DNA of 64,000 nt from Micromonospora narathiwatensis. GTDB taxonomy: Bacteria > Actinomycetota > Actinomycetes > Mycobacteriales > Micromonosporaceae. The position numbers and the translations under genes are program-made. Position 1 is the first letter of the stretch. Each line of letters opens with the position of its first letter. This document shows, piece after piece, positions 17,488 to 26,272 of the stretch. The stretch spans positions 5,394,001 to 5,458,000 of the forward strand of contig NZ_LT594324.1 in the NCBI RefSeq assembly GCF_900089605.1, in the 5' to 3' direction. The notes beneath the pieces are model-generated. The model had not been told where the DNA came from, did no database searches, and saw nothing but the letters and a program-made list of their open reading frames with translations.

Positions 17488-17497
17488 AACGATCGTT
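17488..17497. promoter_or_regulatory. TetR-type operator candidate before carboxyltransferase gene
   Basis: AACGATCGTT is a perfect 10-base palindrome directly after a TAGCCT -10 candidate (17482-17487) and 48 bases before GTG 17545. Its size, symmetry and position fit a TetR-family operator. The sequence differs from the palindrome at 14951, so the two may bind different regulators. Confidence 0.45.
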
Positions 17498-17544
17498 CAG
17501 GTCGGTGGGCGCGCTCACGAGGCGCGGGTGGCGAGGGAGTCGGC

Positions 17545-19077
17545 GTGACGCTCGACGGTGAGGCTCTGGAGCAGCTGCGCAAGCGGGCCAAGGCCGGTGG
17601 CGCGGACAAGTACCACGCGGCGAACGCCGCCAAGGGCAAGCTCTTCGCCCGCGAGCGGGTCGCCCTCCTGGTCGACGAGGGCTCCTTCGTCGAGGACGGC
17701 GTCTACGCGAACGCGATGGCCGAGGGGCTGCCCGCCGACGGCGTGGTCACCGGCACCGCCACCATCGACGGCCGCCCGGTCTGCCTGATGGCGAACGACT
17801 CCACGGTGAAGGCCGGCAGCTGGGGCGCGCGTACCGTCGAGAAGATCATCCGGATCATCGAGCGGGCGTACTCCACCAGCGTGCCGATGGTCTACCTGGT
17901 CGACTCGGCCGGGGCCCGGATCACCGACCAGGTCGAGCTGTTCCCCGGCCGGCGCGGCGCCGGCAAGATCTTCTGGAACCAGGTACGCGCCTCCGGCTCG
18001 ATCCCGCAGGTCTGCGCGCTGTTCGGGCCCAGCGCGGCCGGCGGGGCGTACATCCCGGCGTTCTGCGACGTGGTCGCCATGGTGGACGGCAACGCCAGCA
18101 TGTACCTCGGCTCGGACCGGATGGTCGAGATGGTCACCGGCGAGAAGACCACCCTGGAGGCGATGGGCGGGGCCAAGGTGCACTGCGCCGAGTCCGGCGT
18201 CGGGCACTTCCTCTGCAAGACCGAGGCCGAGGCGCTCGATGTCGTCCGGCGCTACCTGTCGTACCTGCCGGCCAACTGGACGCAGGCGCCGCCGGCCGCC
18301 GAGGCCGTACCCGCGTCGGAGAAGGCCGACCTGGCCGCCCTCGTACCGGCCAGCGAGCGGCAGGCGTTCGACATGCGCCGGTACGTCAAGGGCCTGCTCG
18401 ACGAGGGCAGCTTCTTCGAGATCCAGGCGCTCTGGGCCAAGGAGCTGACCATCGGCTTCGGCCGGCTGAACGGCGAGGTCGTCGGCGTGGTCGGCAACAA
18501 CTCGATGTTCAAGGGCGGCGTGCTCTTCGTCGACTCGGCCGACAAGGCGACCCGCTTCGTGCAGCTCTGCGACGCGTTCAACGTGCCGCTGCTGTTCCTC
18601 TCCGACGTGCCCGGGTTCATGGTCGGCAGCGCGGTGGAGAAGCAGGGCATCATCCGGCACGGCGCCAAGATGATCACCGCGATCTCCGAGGCGACCGTAC
18701 CCAAGATCTGCGTGGTGGTCCGGAAGGCGTACGGCGCCGGCCTCTACGCGATGGCCGGCCCCGGCTTCGAGCCGGACGCGACGATCGCGCTGCCCACCGC
18801 CAAGATCGCGGTGATGGGCGCGGAGGCCGCGGTCAACGCGGTGTACGCCAACAAGATCGCCGCGATCGAGGACGAGTCGGCGCGGGCCGCCTTCGTCGCC
18901 GCGAAGCGCGAGGAGTACGAGCGCGACATCGACATCGTCCGGCTCGCCAGTGAGCTGGTGGTGGACGCCATCGTCGAGCCGCACGAGCTGCGCGCGGAAC
19001 TGGTGCGCCGGTTCGCCGCGGCGCGCGGCAAGGACCGCCGGTTCTCCCGGCGTCGGCACGGCGTCACCCCGGTCTGA
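17545..19077 (+). CDS. Acyl-CoA carboxylase carboxyltransferase (beta) subunit, probably methylcrotonyl- or propionyl-type
   Basis: The protein has 510 residues from GTG 17545 after GAGGGAG. The N- and C-terminal crotonase-like carboxyltransferase halves are complete. The biotin-binding oxyanion motifs are FGPSAAGGAYIPAFCD in the N half and VRKAYGAGLYAMAGPGFEPD in the C half. It transfers the carboxyl group from biotin to an acyl-CoA. Location with HMG-CoA lyase and an isovaleryl-type dehydrogenase favours 3-methylcrotonyl-CoA as substrate. Sequence alone does not exclude propionyl- or acetyl-CoA. It has its own promoter with a palindromic operator candidate. Confidence 0.9.
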   Translation: MTLDGEALEQLRKRAKAGGADKYHAANAAKGKLFARERVALLVDEGSFVEDGVYANAMAEGLPADGVVTGTATIDGRPVCLMANDSTVKAGSWGARTVEKIIRIIERAYSTSVPMVYLVDSAGARITDQVELFPGRRGAGKIFWNQVRASGSIPQVCALFGPSAAGGAYIPAFCDVVAMVDGNASMYLGSDRMVEMVTGEKTTLEAMGGAKVHCAESGVGHFLCKTEAEALDVVRRYLSYLPANWTQAPPAAEAVPASEKADLAALVPASERQAFDMRRYVKGLLDEGSFFEIQALWAKELTIGFGRLNGEVVGVVGNNSMFKGGVLFVDSADKATRFVQLCDAFNVPLLFLSDVPGFMVGSAVEKQGIIRHGAKMITAISEATVPKICVVVRKAYGAGLYAMAGPGFEPDATIALPTAKIAVMGAEAAVNAVYANKIAAIEDESARAAFVAAKREEYERDIDIVRLASELVVDAIVEPHELRAELVRRFAAARGKDRRFSRRRHGVTPV

Positions 19078-19154
19078 CCCGGCCGCGAACCGGCCCGAGC
19101 CAGCGATTCCGTCCCGGCGTCACGAGCGCCCGGCGGCCCACACAGGAGGATCAG

Positions 19155-20303
19155 ATGGACTTCCGGCTCAGCGAGGAACAAGAGGCGCTGCGGGAGAGCG
19201 TGCGGGACTTCGCCCGTGAGGTGGTGGCGCCCGCCATCGCCGAGCACTACGAGCAGCACACCTTCCCGTACGAGATCATCCGTCAGATGGGCAAGATGGG
19301 CCTGTTCGGCCTGCCCTTCTCCGAGGAGCACGGCGGCATGGGCGGCGACTACTTCGCGCTCTGCCTGGCCCTGGAGGAACTGGCCCGGGTCGACTCCAGC
19401 GTGGCGATCACCCTGGAGGCGGCGGTCTCCCTCGGCGCGATGCCGATCTACCGGTTCGGCACGGACGAGCAGAAGGCGCAGTGGCTGCCGAAGCTGCTCA
19501 GCGGCGAGGCCCTGGCCGGTTTCGGGCTGACCGAGCCGGGCACCGGCTCGGACGCCGCCGGCACCCAGACGCGGGCGGTCCTGGACGGCGACGAGTGGGT
19601 GATCAACGGTTCGAAGGCATTCATCACCAACTCGGGCACCGACATCACCGCGCTGGTCACCGTCACCGCGGTCACCGGGACGAAGCCGGACGGTTCGAAG
19701 GAACTCTCCACCATCATCGTCCCGTCCGGTACGCCCGGCTTCACCGTCGCCCCCGGCTACTCCAAGGTCGGCTGGAACGCCTCGGACACCCACGAACTGA
19801 CCTTCGACGACTGCCGGGTGCCCTCGGCCAACCTGCTCGGCGAGCGGGGCCGGGGTTTCGCCCAGTTCCTGCGCATCCTCGACGAGGGGCGGATCGCCAT
19901 CGCCGCCCTGGCCGTCGGCCTCGCCCAGGGCTGCGTCGACGAGTCGATCAGGTACGCCAGGGAGCGCCAGGCCTTCGGCCAGCCGATCGGCAACTACCAG
20001 GCGATCCAGTTCAAGATTGCCGACATGGAGGCGAAGGCGCACACCGCCCGGCTGGCGTACTACGACGCCGCCGCCCGGATGCTCGCCGGCGAGCCGTTCA
20101 AGCGACAGGCCGCCATCGCCAAGTTGCACGCCAGCACCATCGCGGTGGACAACGCCCGCGACGCCACCCAGATCCACGGCGGCTACGGCTTCATGAACGA
20201 GTACCCGGTGGCCCGGTTCTGGCGGGACTCCAAGATTCTGGAGATCGGCGAGGGCACCAGCGAGGTGCAGCGCATGATCATCGCTCGCGACCTCGGCATG
20301 TGA
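19155..20303 (+). CDS. Acyl-CoA dehydrogenase, isovaleryl-CoA dehydrogenase-like
   Basis: The protein has 382 residues and ATG 19155 sits after a textbook AGGAGG. The three acyl-CoA dehydrogenase domains are present. The FAD motif is GFGLTEPGTGSDAAGTQT, and the FAD/substrate loop is YARERQAFGQPIGNYQAIQF. Near the C-terminus is QIHGGYGFMNEYPVARFWRD, then EIGEGTSEVQ with a Glu at 366 in the usual catalytic position. It oxidises an acyl-CoA to the enoyl-CoA and passes electrons to ETF. The carboxylase and lyase neighbours suggest a branched short-chain substrate from leucine. It lies 77 bases after the carboxyltransferase and is probably in the same transcript. Confidence 0.9.
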   Translation: MDFRLSEEQEALRESVRDFAREVVAPAIAEHYEQHTFPYEIIRQMGKMGLFGLPFSEEHGGMGGDYFALCLALEELARVDSSVAITLEAAVSLGAMPIYRFGTDEQKAQWLPKLLSGEALAGFGLTEPGTGSDAAGTQTRAVLDGDEWVINGSKAFITNSGTDITALVTVTAVTGTKPDGSKELSTIIVPSGTPGFTVAPGYSKVGWNASDTHELTFDDCRVPSANLLGERGRGFAQFLRILDEGRIAIAALAVGLAQGCVDESIRYARERQAFGQPIGNYQAIQFKIADMEAKAHTARLAYYDAAARMLAGEPFKRQAAIAKLHASTIAVDNARDATQIHGGYGFMNEYPVARFWRDSKILEIGEGTSEVQRMIIARDLGM

Positions 20304-20436
20304 GCCCGGGCCGGCGCGACCAGCCGGACCAGGGTGGCCGGCGAGCCGGGTGATTGTGTCGGATATCCGCGCGGGACGGTCAGTTGGGCGACGATCGGCT
20401 GTGTACGGTCGCACCCCGTCCGTACTCTTCGTGGCC

Positions 20437-23070
20437 ATGACTCCGGATCATGATCCTTCAGGGAGCCCGGATCGTCGTACCCTTCTGCCCGATCTGCTGC
20501 GTGGGCACCGGCTCGCCGCCGGCCTCACCCAGGCCGAGCTGGCCGGCCGGGCCGGCGTCGGGGTGCGGACCGTCCGTGATCTGGAGCGGGGCCGGTCGGC
20601 GCGGCCCCAGCGCACCACCGTCGACCTGCTCGCCGATGCCCTCGGCCTGGCCGACGACGCCCGGCGGGCGTTCCGCGCCGCGGCCCGGCCGGCCCCGGCC
20701 GGGCCGCACCTCGCAGCCGCCGCGCCGCGCCCGGCCGCACGGCAACTCCCGGTGACCGGCTCCGCCACCACCGGATCCGGTACGTCCATAGCGCTGCCGC
20801 AACCGGTCCCGCTGATCGGCCGGGACCGGGACGTCGCCGAGGTGGCCGCCCTGCTGGGCGCGGAGCGTCCGGTGGTGAGCCTGGTCGGGCTGGCCGGCGT
20901 CGGCAAGACCGCGCTCGCCCTCACCGCCGCGTACGCGGTGGCCGCCGAGCATCCGGCCGGCGTCGCCGGGGTGCTGGTCGGCGAGGGCTCGGACGCGGCC
21001 GACGTCCTCGCCGCGTCGGTGGCGGTGCTCGGCGTGAACCGGCTCGCCGATCTTGCCGGCTGGCTCGGTGACCGGCCGGCGTTGCTGCTGGTGGACGCGG
21101 TGGAACGGGCACCCGGGCCGGTGGCGGAGGCGCTGCGCGCGCTGGTCGGCGCGGCACCCACGCTGCGCGTGCTGGTGACCGGTCGGCGCCCGGTCGGCCT
21201 CCCCGGCGAGCTGGTTCGGCCGGTCGCGCCGCTCGACGTGCCGCCGGTCGGGGCGGTGCCGGCGGACCCGACCGAGCTGGCCCGTTGGCCGGCGGCGGCG
21301 CTGTTCACCGCCCGGCTCGCCCAGGTCCGCCGGGAACCGCCGACCCCGGCCGAGCTGCCGGCGCTCGCCGCGCTGGTCCGTCGCCTCGGCGGCCTGCCAC
21401 TGGCCATCGAGCTGATGGCCGCACGCGGCCGGATCCTCGACGTCACCGAGCTGCTCGACCGGTACGGCGACCGGGTTCTCGACCTCGCCACGGACGGCCG
21501 CCCGGGCTGGACGCCCGCCGACCGCGCGGCGGGCACGGTGACCCTGCGCGAGGCGGTGGCGACCAGCTACCGCCTGCTCGCGTCCGGGGAACGGGCGGCG
21601 CTTCGCCGGCTCTCGACGTTTCGTAACCGCTGGTCGGTGGAGCTGGCCGAGGACCTGCTCGCCGACGGCGGCCAGCCCGAGGACGCCGTACCGTTGCTGG
21701 ACCGGCTGCTCGAACTCGGCCTGCTCAGCATCCGGGGCAGCGGACCGTTCCGGTTCCGCCTCCTGGACGCGGTACGCGACTTCGCCGCCGAGCAGGCCGT
21801 CGGGGAGGGCGAGCTGAGCCGGATCCGGCACCGGCACGCGCTCGTGGTCACGGCGATGGTGGTCCGCGTCGCCCCGAACCTGGCCGGCGCGGACCTGCCC
21901 GCTGCGGCGCACCTGCTGGACGAGGCGACCAGCGACATCACCGCCGCCCTGACGCACACCGCCGAGGACGATCCGGTGACCGCGCTGCGGCTGGCGGCGG
22001 CGCTGCCCCGGTGGTGGCGGCTGCGGGGCCGGGACATCGCCGGACGCCGGTGGCTGCGCCGGCTGTTGGCCGACCCGCGTACCGCCGATGTGGACCCGGT
22101 GCTGCGGGCCTGGGCCCAACTCGGGGCGGCTCAGCTCGCCGTAGAGCACGATGCCGGCGCGGAGGAACTGCCCGGGGCCCGCGCCGCGTTGGCCACCTTC
22201 CGGTCCGCCGGGGAGGTGGCCGGGGAGTTGTCGGCCCGTACGGCGCTCGGTGCGCTGCTGCCCGCCGTCGGCGGCCACGACGAGGCCCGGCAGCAGGCCG
22301 AGGCGGTGCTGGAACTGGCCACCCGGCACGGCCGGATACGCGACATGGCCGTTGCCCAGGCGTACCTGACCTGGCACGACGTACGGGTCGGTGACCTGGC
22401 TGGGGCCCGGCGTCGACTGGCCACCATGGAACGGCTGGCCGCTCAGTCCGGGGAGCAGCGGTTACGGGTGCTGGCCCGGGCCAACCTCGCCGAGGTGACC
22501 CGCCTGGAGGGCCGGTACGTCGACGCCGTGGAGCAGGGGCGGCGGGTGGCGGTGGCCCTCGTCGAGCTGGGCGACCCGGGGCACCGCCGTCGGGTGCTCG
22601 GCACGGTGGGGCTGGCGCTCGCCCAGGAGGGGCGGGCCGCCGAGGCGCTGGAGGTGGCCGCCGAACTGCGGCCCGCCCGGCCGGTGCCCGGGCAGCGCCC
22701 GCCATCGGACGGGTCCGGTGCCGGCTCGGCCGGGGAGGGGCGGGACCGGCCCGGCTCCGGGGAGGAGCCCGACCGCCGGCCGGAGGACGCGGTGTGCGCG
22801 CTGATCGAGGGGCATCTCGCGCTGCACCGGGGCGACCGCGAACTGGCGACCGAGTGGTACGCGGCGGCGGCCGACGCGGCGGTCGACGGCCGGAACCGGC
22901 GGGACGTGATCGAGGCGCTGGTCGGGCTGGCGGCGAGCACGGCCGACCTGGCGGTGCTGGACCGGCTCGACCGGGCGCGGCGATCCAGCGGGATCGGGTT
23001 GCTGCCCCGGGAGGAGGCCCTGCTCTACGCGTTGGTGGCCCGGCGCGGGCTGCGCAGCCGGCAGGGCTGA
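20437..23070 (+). CDS. XRE-type HTH regulator with NB-ARC ATPase and TPR-like C-terminus
   Basis: The protein has 877 residues. An N-terminal XRE helix-turn-helix (about 15-70) reads LRGHRLAAGLTQAELAGRAG, then VRTVRDLERGRS. A STAND-type NTPase follows, with Walker A GLAGVGKTALAL near 150-162 and Walker B ALLLVDAVE. The GLPLAIELMAARGR sensor motif comes next. The C-terminal 400 residues are helical, TPR-like repeats. Such proteins act as signal-dependent switches controlling transcription, often of adjacent genes, but no target is evident here. ATG 20437 was chosen over an upstream start because a -10 box (TACTCT, 20423-20428) leads straight into it. Residues around 748-775 form a low-complexity linker. 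Confidence 0.83.
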   Translation: MTPDHDPSGSPDRRTLLPDLLRGHRLAAGLTQAELAGRAGVGVRTVRDLERGRSARPQRTTVDLLADALGLADDARRAFRAAARPAPAGPHLAAAAPRPAARQLPVTGSATTGSGTSIALPQPVPLIGRDRDVAEVAALLGAERPVVSLVGLAGVGKTALALTAAYAVAAEHPAGVAGVLVGEGSDAADVLAASVAVLGVNRLADLAGWLGDRPALLLVDAVERAPGPVAEALRALVGAAPTLRVLVTGRRPVGLPGELVRPVAPLDVPPVGAVPADPTELARWPAAALFTARLAQVRREPPTPAELPALAALVRRLGGLPLAIELMAARGRILDVTELLDRYGDRVLDLATDGRPGWTPADRAAGTVTLREAVATSYRLLASGERAALRRLSTFRNRWSVELAEDLLADGGQPEDAVPLLDRLLELGLLSIRGSGPFRFRLLDAVRDFAAEQAVGEGELSRIRHRHALVVTAMVVRVAPNLAGADLPAAAHLLDEATSDITAALTHTAEDDPVTALRLAAALPRWWRLRGRDIAGRRWLRRLLADPRTADVDPVLRAWAQLGAAQLAVEHDAGAEELPGARAALATFRSAGEVAGELSARTALGALLPAVGGHDEARQQAEAVLELATRHGRIRDMAVAQAYLTWHDVRVGDLAGARRRLATMERLAAQSGEQRLRVLARANLAEVTRLEGRYVDAVEQGRRVAVALVELGDPGHRRRVLGTVGLALAQEGRAAEALEVAAELRPARPVPGQRPPSDGSGAGSAGEGRDRPGSGEEPDRRPEDAVCALIEGHLALHRGDRELATEWYAAAADAAVDGRNRRDVIEALVGLAASTADLAVLDRLDRARRSSGIGLLPREEALLYALVARRGLRSRQG

Positions 23071-23093
23071 CCGGGGACGAGTGGGGCGGGGGT

Positions 23094-23144
23094 GGCGCGA
23101 GCGAAGAAGCCCCCTGTTACTGCCCCTCGCTCATCGCTCGCGCC
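23094..23144 (+). terminator. Long-loop inverted repeat in the gap after the XRE/NB-ARC gene
   Basis: The 11-base arms GGCGCGAGCGA (23094-23104) and TCGCTCGCGCC (23134-23144) pair perfectly with a 29-base loop, 24 bases after the stop codon. It may terminate the long regulator transcript. The rest of the 266-base gap to the convergent MarR gene shows nothing recognisable. Confidence 0.35.
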
Positions 23145-23336
23145 GGCACCCCCCGGTGCGCCCCCCGCTTGCCGAAAAGCCTATCCGGGGAGCTTGGGCC
23201 CTTAGTACGGTTATGCAGTGGTTTGTCCCCGCTGTTCGCTGCTTCTGCCGGTCTTTCTGCCGGTGCCCGGCGTGTGATCGACAACGCCGTCGACGCCCGG
23301 GGCGCTTCGTGCCTCCGGGGTCGCCGCGCTCGTGCC

Positions 23337-23846
23337 TCAGCAGCCGGCCGCGGTGGTCTCGTCGGCCGGCGCGGGGCAGTTGCTCCCGGCGGTCGCCCCC
23401 GGGTGGACGGCGTCGCGAACCCGGCGCAGGCCGTCGAGGAGGGCCTCCAGCGCGGCAGGTTCGAGCTGGCCGGTGAACCACTGTTCGATGATCTGGAGGT
23501 GCCCCGGCAGGGTCTCGTCCAGCCGGGCCAGGCCGGCGGCGGTCACCACCGCGTACGAGCTGCGCCGGTCGGACGGGCAGGCCCGGCGCCGGAGCAGGCC
23601 GTCGCGCTCCATCCGGTCGACGACCCGGGTCACCCCGCTGGTGGAGAGGGACGTCTGGGCGGAGAGGTCGGTCATCCGTAGCTGATTGCCCGGCGAGCGG
23701 GCGAGCCGCGTGAGCACCTCGAACTCGACGGGCGAGAGGCCGTGCTCCTCGAACTGGGCGGCGAACCGGGCCGACAGCCCGGCGTGCGCCTCGACGAGGA
23801 GGCCGACGGCGGTGATCCGGGGATCGTCGAACACGTTCTGGTCCAC
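23337..23846 (-). CDS. MarR-family transcriptional regulator
   Basis: The protein has 169 residues. The MarR winged helix is plain: VEFEVLTRLARSPGNQLRMT, LSAQTSLSTSGVTRVVDRME and then the wing DGLLRRRACPSDRRSSYAVV. N- and C-terminal helices form the usual dimer arms. The start is GTG 23846; the nearby ATG at 23854 is out of frame. It is divergent from the YceI gene across a 102-base region that carries an inverted repeat overlapping the -35 box. Repression of yceI, and of itself, is therefore likely. The MarR/YceI pairing recurs in Actinobacteria. The effector is unknown. The C-terminus has an extra Cys-containing tail. Confidence 0.88.
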   Translation of the reverse strand: MDQNVFDDPRITAVGLLVEAHAGLSARFAAQFEEHGLSPVEFEVLTRLARSPGNQLRMTDLSAQTSLSTSGVTRVVDRMERDGLLRRRACPSDRRSSYAVVTAAGLARLDETLPGHLQIIEQWFTGQLEPAALEALLDGLRRVRDAVHPGATAGSNCPAPADETTAAGC

Positions 23847-23858
23847 GCTGTCATCCTA

Positions 23859-23884
23859 GCAATACTTGACACGGGAAATATTGC
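23859..23884. promoter_or_regulatory. MarR-type operator overlapping the yceI promoter
   Basis: GCAATA and TATTGC arms at the two ends enclose 14 bases, giving a 26-base dyad with additional AT pairing inside. It overlaps the yceI -35 TTGACA (23866-23871). The -10 TATAGT is at 23891-23896, so spacing is 19. Position and symmetry suit autoregulation and repression by the divergent MarR protein. Confidence 0.55.
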
Positions 23885-23948
23885 CGTGCCTATAGTTGCT
23901 TAGTCAGTCGTTGGGCTACTAAACAATCTTCCCCTGGAGGACAGCACC

Positions 23949-24530
23949 ATGACCAGCAGCACCGAAGCGGTTACCCGCGAGTGGGACGGCCTCACCATCC
24001 CCGCTGCCGGCACGTACCAGCTGGACGCGGCTCACAAGCGCGTCGGGTTCGTCGCGCGGCACATGATGGTCAGCAAGGTACGCGGTGAGTTCGGCGACGC
24101 GACCGCCACGATCACCGTCGCGGAGGACCCCCTGCAGTCCTCGGTGACCGCCACCATTCAGGCGGCGAGCATCGACACCACCCAGGCCGACCGCGACACG
24201 CACCTGCGCAGCGGCGACTTCCTCGACGTCGAGAAGTTCCCGACGCTGGAGTTCCGCAGCACCGGCGTGAAGTCCCACGCCGGCAACGAGTTCGTCCTCA
24301 CCGGCGAGCTGACCGTGAAGGACGTCACCCGCCCGGTGGAACTCAAGGTCGAGTTCGAGGGGGTCGGCCGCAGCCCGTTCGGCCAGGACATCTTCGGCTT
24401 CTCGGCGAGCACCGAGATCGACCGCGAGGACTTCGGCCTGACCTGGAACGTCGCCCTGGAGACCGGTGGCGTCCTGGTCGGCAAGAAGGTCAAGATCGAG
24501 ATCGAGGGCGAGGCCATCCGCCAGGGCTGA
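23949..24530 (+). CDS. YceI-family lipocalin-like protein
   Basis: The protein has 193 residues and ATG 23949 follows CTGGAGGA. The YceI fold is recognisable from YQLDAAHKRVGFVARHMMVS, then RDTHLRSGDFLDVEKFPTLE, and ELTVKDVTRPVELKVEFEG. This is an extended antiparallel barrel binding an isoprenoid or other long amphiphile in family members. There is no signal peptide, unlike E. coli YceI, so it is probably cytosolic. It has its own promoter under a probable MarR operator and ends in a strong terminator, so it is a single-gene unit. The ligand is unknown. Confidence 0.9.
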   Translation: MTSSTEAVTREWDGLTIPAAGTYQLDAAHKRVGFVARHMMVSKVRGEFGDATATITVAEDPLQSSVTATIQAASIDTTQADRDTHLRSGDFLDVEKFPTLEFRSTGVKSHAGNEFVLTGELTVKDVTRPVELKVEFEGVGRSPFGQDIFGFSASTEIDREDFGLTWNVALETGGVLVGKKVKIEIEGEAIRQG

Positions 24531-24546
24531 CCGCCCACACGACCCC

Positions 24547-24581
24547 ACGGGCCCGCGTCGTCGACGACGACGCGGGCCCGT
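24547..24581 (+). terminator. Strong hairpin terminator after yceI
   Basis: Arms ACGGGCCCGCGTCGTC and its complement form an almost loop-free stem of about 16 pairs, 16 bases after the yceI stop. Confidence 0.75.
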
Positions 24582-24600
24582 TCGTCGTACGTGCACCAGG

Positions 24601-24616
24601 TGCGAGATCCGTCACG
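24601..24616. promoter_or_regulatory. CRP-like dyad upstream of the GCS2-family gene
   Basis: TGCGAGATCCGTCACG fits TGTGA-N6-TCACA with two mismatches. It shares 13 of 16 bases with the copy at 3695 and a longer flank (CCAGGTGCGAGAT) with the copy at 52387. It may mark a CRP-regulated promoter for the gene at 24778. Confidence 0.42.
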
Positions 24617-24714
24617 TTCTGCTCCCCCGCCGACCCCGGGTCCGGCGGTAACCGGCGGGGTAGGAGAACAGACCTGTGCCCGGCCCTGGTACCGATGGCC
24701 CGGGCGCACTTAAC

Positions 24715-24726
24715 GTGAAGGTTCAC
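24715..24726. promoter_or_regulatory. Inverted repeat in the GCS2-family gene promoter
   Basis: GTGAAGGTTCAC has perfect five-base arms around GG, 52 bases before ATG 24778. A second imperfect dyad, GGAACGGTACGGTTCC, follows at 24737-24752. Both are candidate operators; no matching regulator gene is adjacent. Confidence 0.35.
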
Positions 24727-24777
24727 TATGCGTTCCGGAACGGTACGGTTCCGTCGCGCCTCGCGCCGGGAGGGCAC

Positions 24778-26256
24778 ATGGGCAGAGACGTCGAGCAGAG
24801 CGCCTACTCCCGGGAGGACCGGGTCCGCTACCGGCAGAAGGTGCGGCGATGCCTGGATGTCTTCGCGCTGATGCTGGACGACTTCGGCTTCGACGCCGAC
24901 CGCCCGATGACCGGGCTGGAGATCGAGCTGAACCTGGTCGACTCCGCCGCCGAGCCGGCCATGCGCAACGAGAAGATCCTCGCCGACATCGCTGACCCGC
25001 TCTTCCAGACCGAGCTGGGCCAGTTCAACCTGGAGCTGAACACACCGCCCCGGCTGATCGAGGGCACCGGCCTCGGTGACTACGAGCGGGATCTGCGCAA
25101 CAGCCTCGCCCGCGCCGACGAGCGGGCGTCCCGGTCGGACGCCAAGATAGTGCTGGTCGGCATCCTGCCCACCCTCACCGAGCGGCACCTGATCGTCGAC
25201 AACCTCTCCACCGACGAGCGCTACCGGGCGCTCAACGACCAGATCGTCGGTGCCCGGGGCGAGGACTTCGAGCTGGACATCCGCGGTGTCGAGCGGTTGC
25301 AGACGCACAACGACTCGATCGCCCCCGAAGCCGCCTGCACGAGTCTCCAGTTCCACCTCCAGGTCGCGCCGGACAGCTTCGCCGACTACTGGAACGCGTC
25401 CCAGGCCATCGCCGGCCCCCAGGTCGCGGTGGGCGCGAACTCACCGTTCCTCTACGGTCGACAGCTCTGGGCGGAAACCCGGATCGCCCTCTTCCAGCAG
25501 GCCACCGACACCCGGCCCGACGAGCTCAAGGCCCAGGGCGTACGCCCCCGGGTGTGGTTCGGGGAACGCTGGATCACCTCGATCTTCGACCTTTTCGAGG
25601 AGAACGTCCGCTACTTCCCGCCGCTGCTGCCGATCGTCGAGGACGAGGACCCGGTCGAGGTGCTGCACGCCGGCGGGGTGCCCACGCTGCCCGAGCTGCG
25701 GCTGCACAACGGCACGGTCTACCGCTGGAACCGGCCCGTCTACGACATCATGGGCGGCCGTCCGCACCTCCGGGTGGAGAACCGGGTGCTGCCGGCCGGG
25801 CCGACGGTGGTCGACATGCTGGCCAACGGCGCCTTCTACTTCGGGCTGGCCCGAGCCCTCGCCGAGGCGGACCGTCCCATCTGGAGCCAGCTCACCTTCA
25901 GCGCCGCCGAGGAGAACTTCCAGGCCGCCGCCCGACGGGGCCTGGACGCCGTCATGTACTGGCCCCGGCTCGGCGAGGTGCCGGTGGACAAGCTCGTGCT
26001 CGACCTCCTGCTGCCCATGGCCGCGCAGGGGCTGGACGGGTTCGGCGTCGCCCCGGCCGAGCGGGACCGCCTCCTCGGCGTCATCGAGCAGCGCTGCCGT
26101 ACCGGCCGCAACGGCGCCACCTGGCAGACCGAGACGGTGTGGGCGGCCGAGCGGCACCGGGGCCTGGACCGGCGGGCCGCCCTGCACTACATGCTCCAGC
26201 GCTACGCGCAGCTCCAGCGCAGCAACGAGCCCGTGCACACCTGGCCGGTCGACTGA
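24778..26256 (+). CDS. Glutamate-cysteine ligase (GCS2) family protein
   Basis: The protein has 492 residues; ATG 24778 follows GGGAGG. The family signature is GLEIELNLVD near 44-53, followed by LGQFNLELNTPPR, the acidic metal-binding strand. Further conserved pieces are CTSLQFHLQV, ANSPFLYGRQLWAETRI and GGRPHLRVENRVLPAGPT. These place it in the carboxylate-amine ligase fold that joins Glu to an amine using ATP. Actinobacteria normally make mycothiol, not glutathione, so the product is uncertain. An EgtA-like gamma-glutamylcysteine step or another gamma-glutamyl amide are both possible. It is preceded by CRP-like and other dyads and appears monocistronic. Confidence 0.78.
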   Translation: MGRDVEQSAYSREDRVRYRQKVRRCLDVFALMLDDFGFDADRPMTGLEIELNLVDSAAEPAMRNEKILADIADPLFQTELGQFNLELNTPPRLIEGTGLGDYERDLRNSLARADERASRSDAKIVLVGILPTLTERHLIVDNLSTDERYRALNDQIVGARGEDFELDIRGVERLQTHNDSIAPEAACTSLQFHLQVAPDSFADYWNASQAIAGPQVAVGANSPFLYGRQLWAETRIALFQQATDTRPDELKAQGVRPRVWFGERWITSIFDLFEENVRYFPPLLPIVEDEDPVEVLHAGGVPTLPELRLHNGTVYRWNRPVYDIMGGRPHLRVENRVLPAGPTVVDMLANGAFYFGLARALAEADRPIWSQLTFSAAEENFQAAARRGLDAVMYWPRLGEVPVDKLVLDLLLPMAAQGLDGFGVAPAERDRLLGVIEQRCRTGRNGATWQTETVWAAERHRGLDRRAALHYMLQRYAQLQRSNEPVHTWPVD

Positions 26257-26272
26257 CACCGCCGATGCCGGG

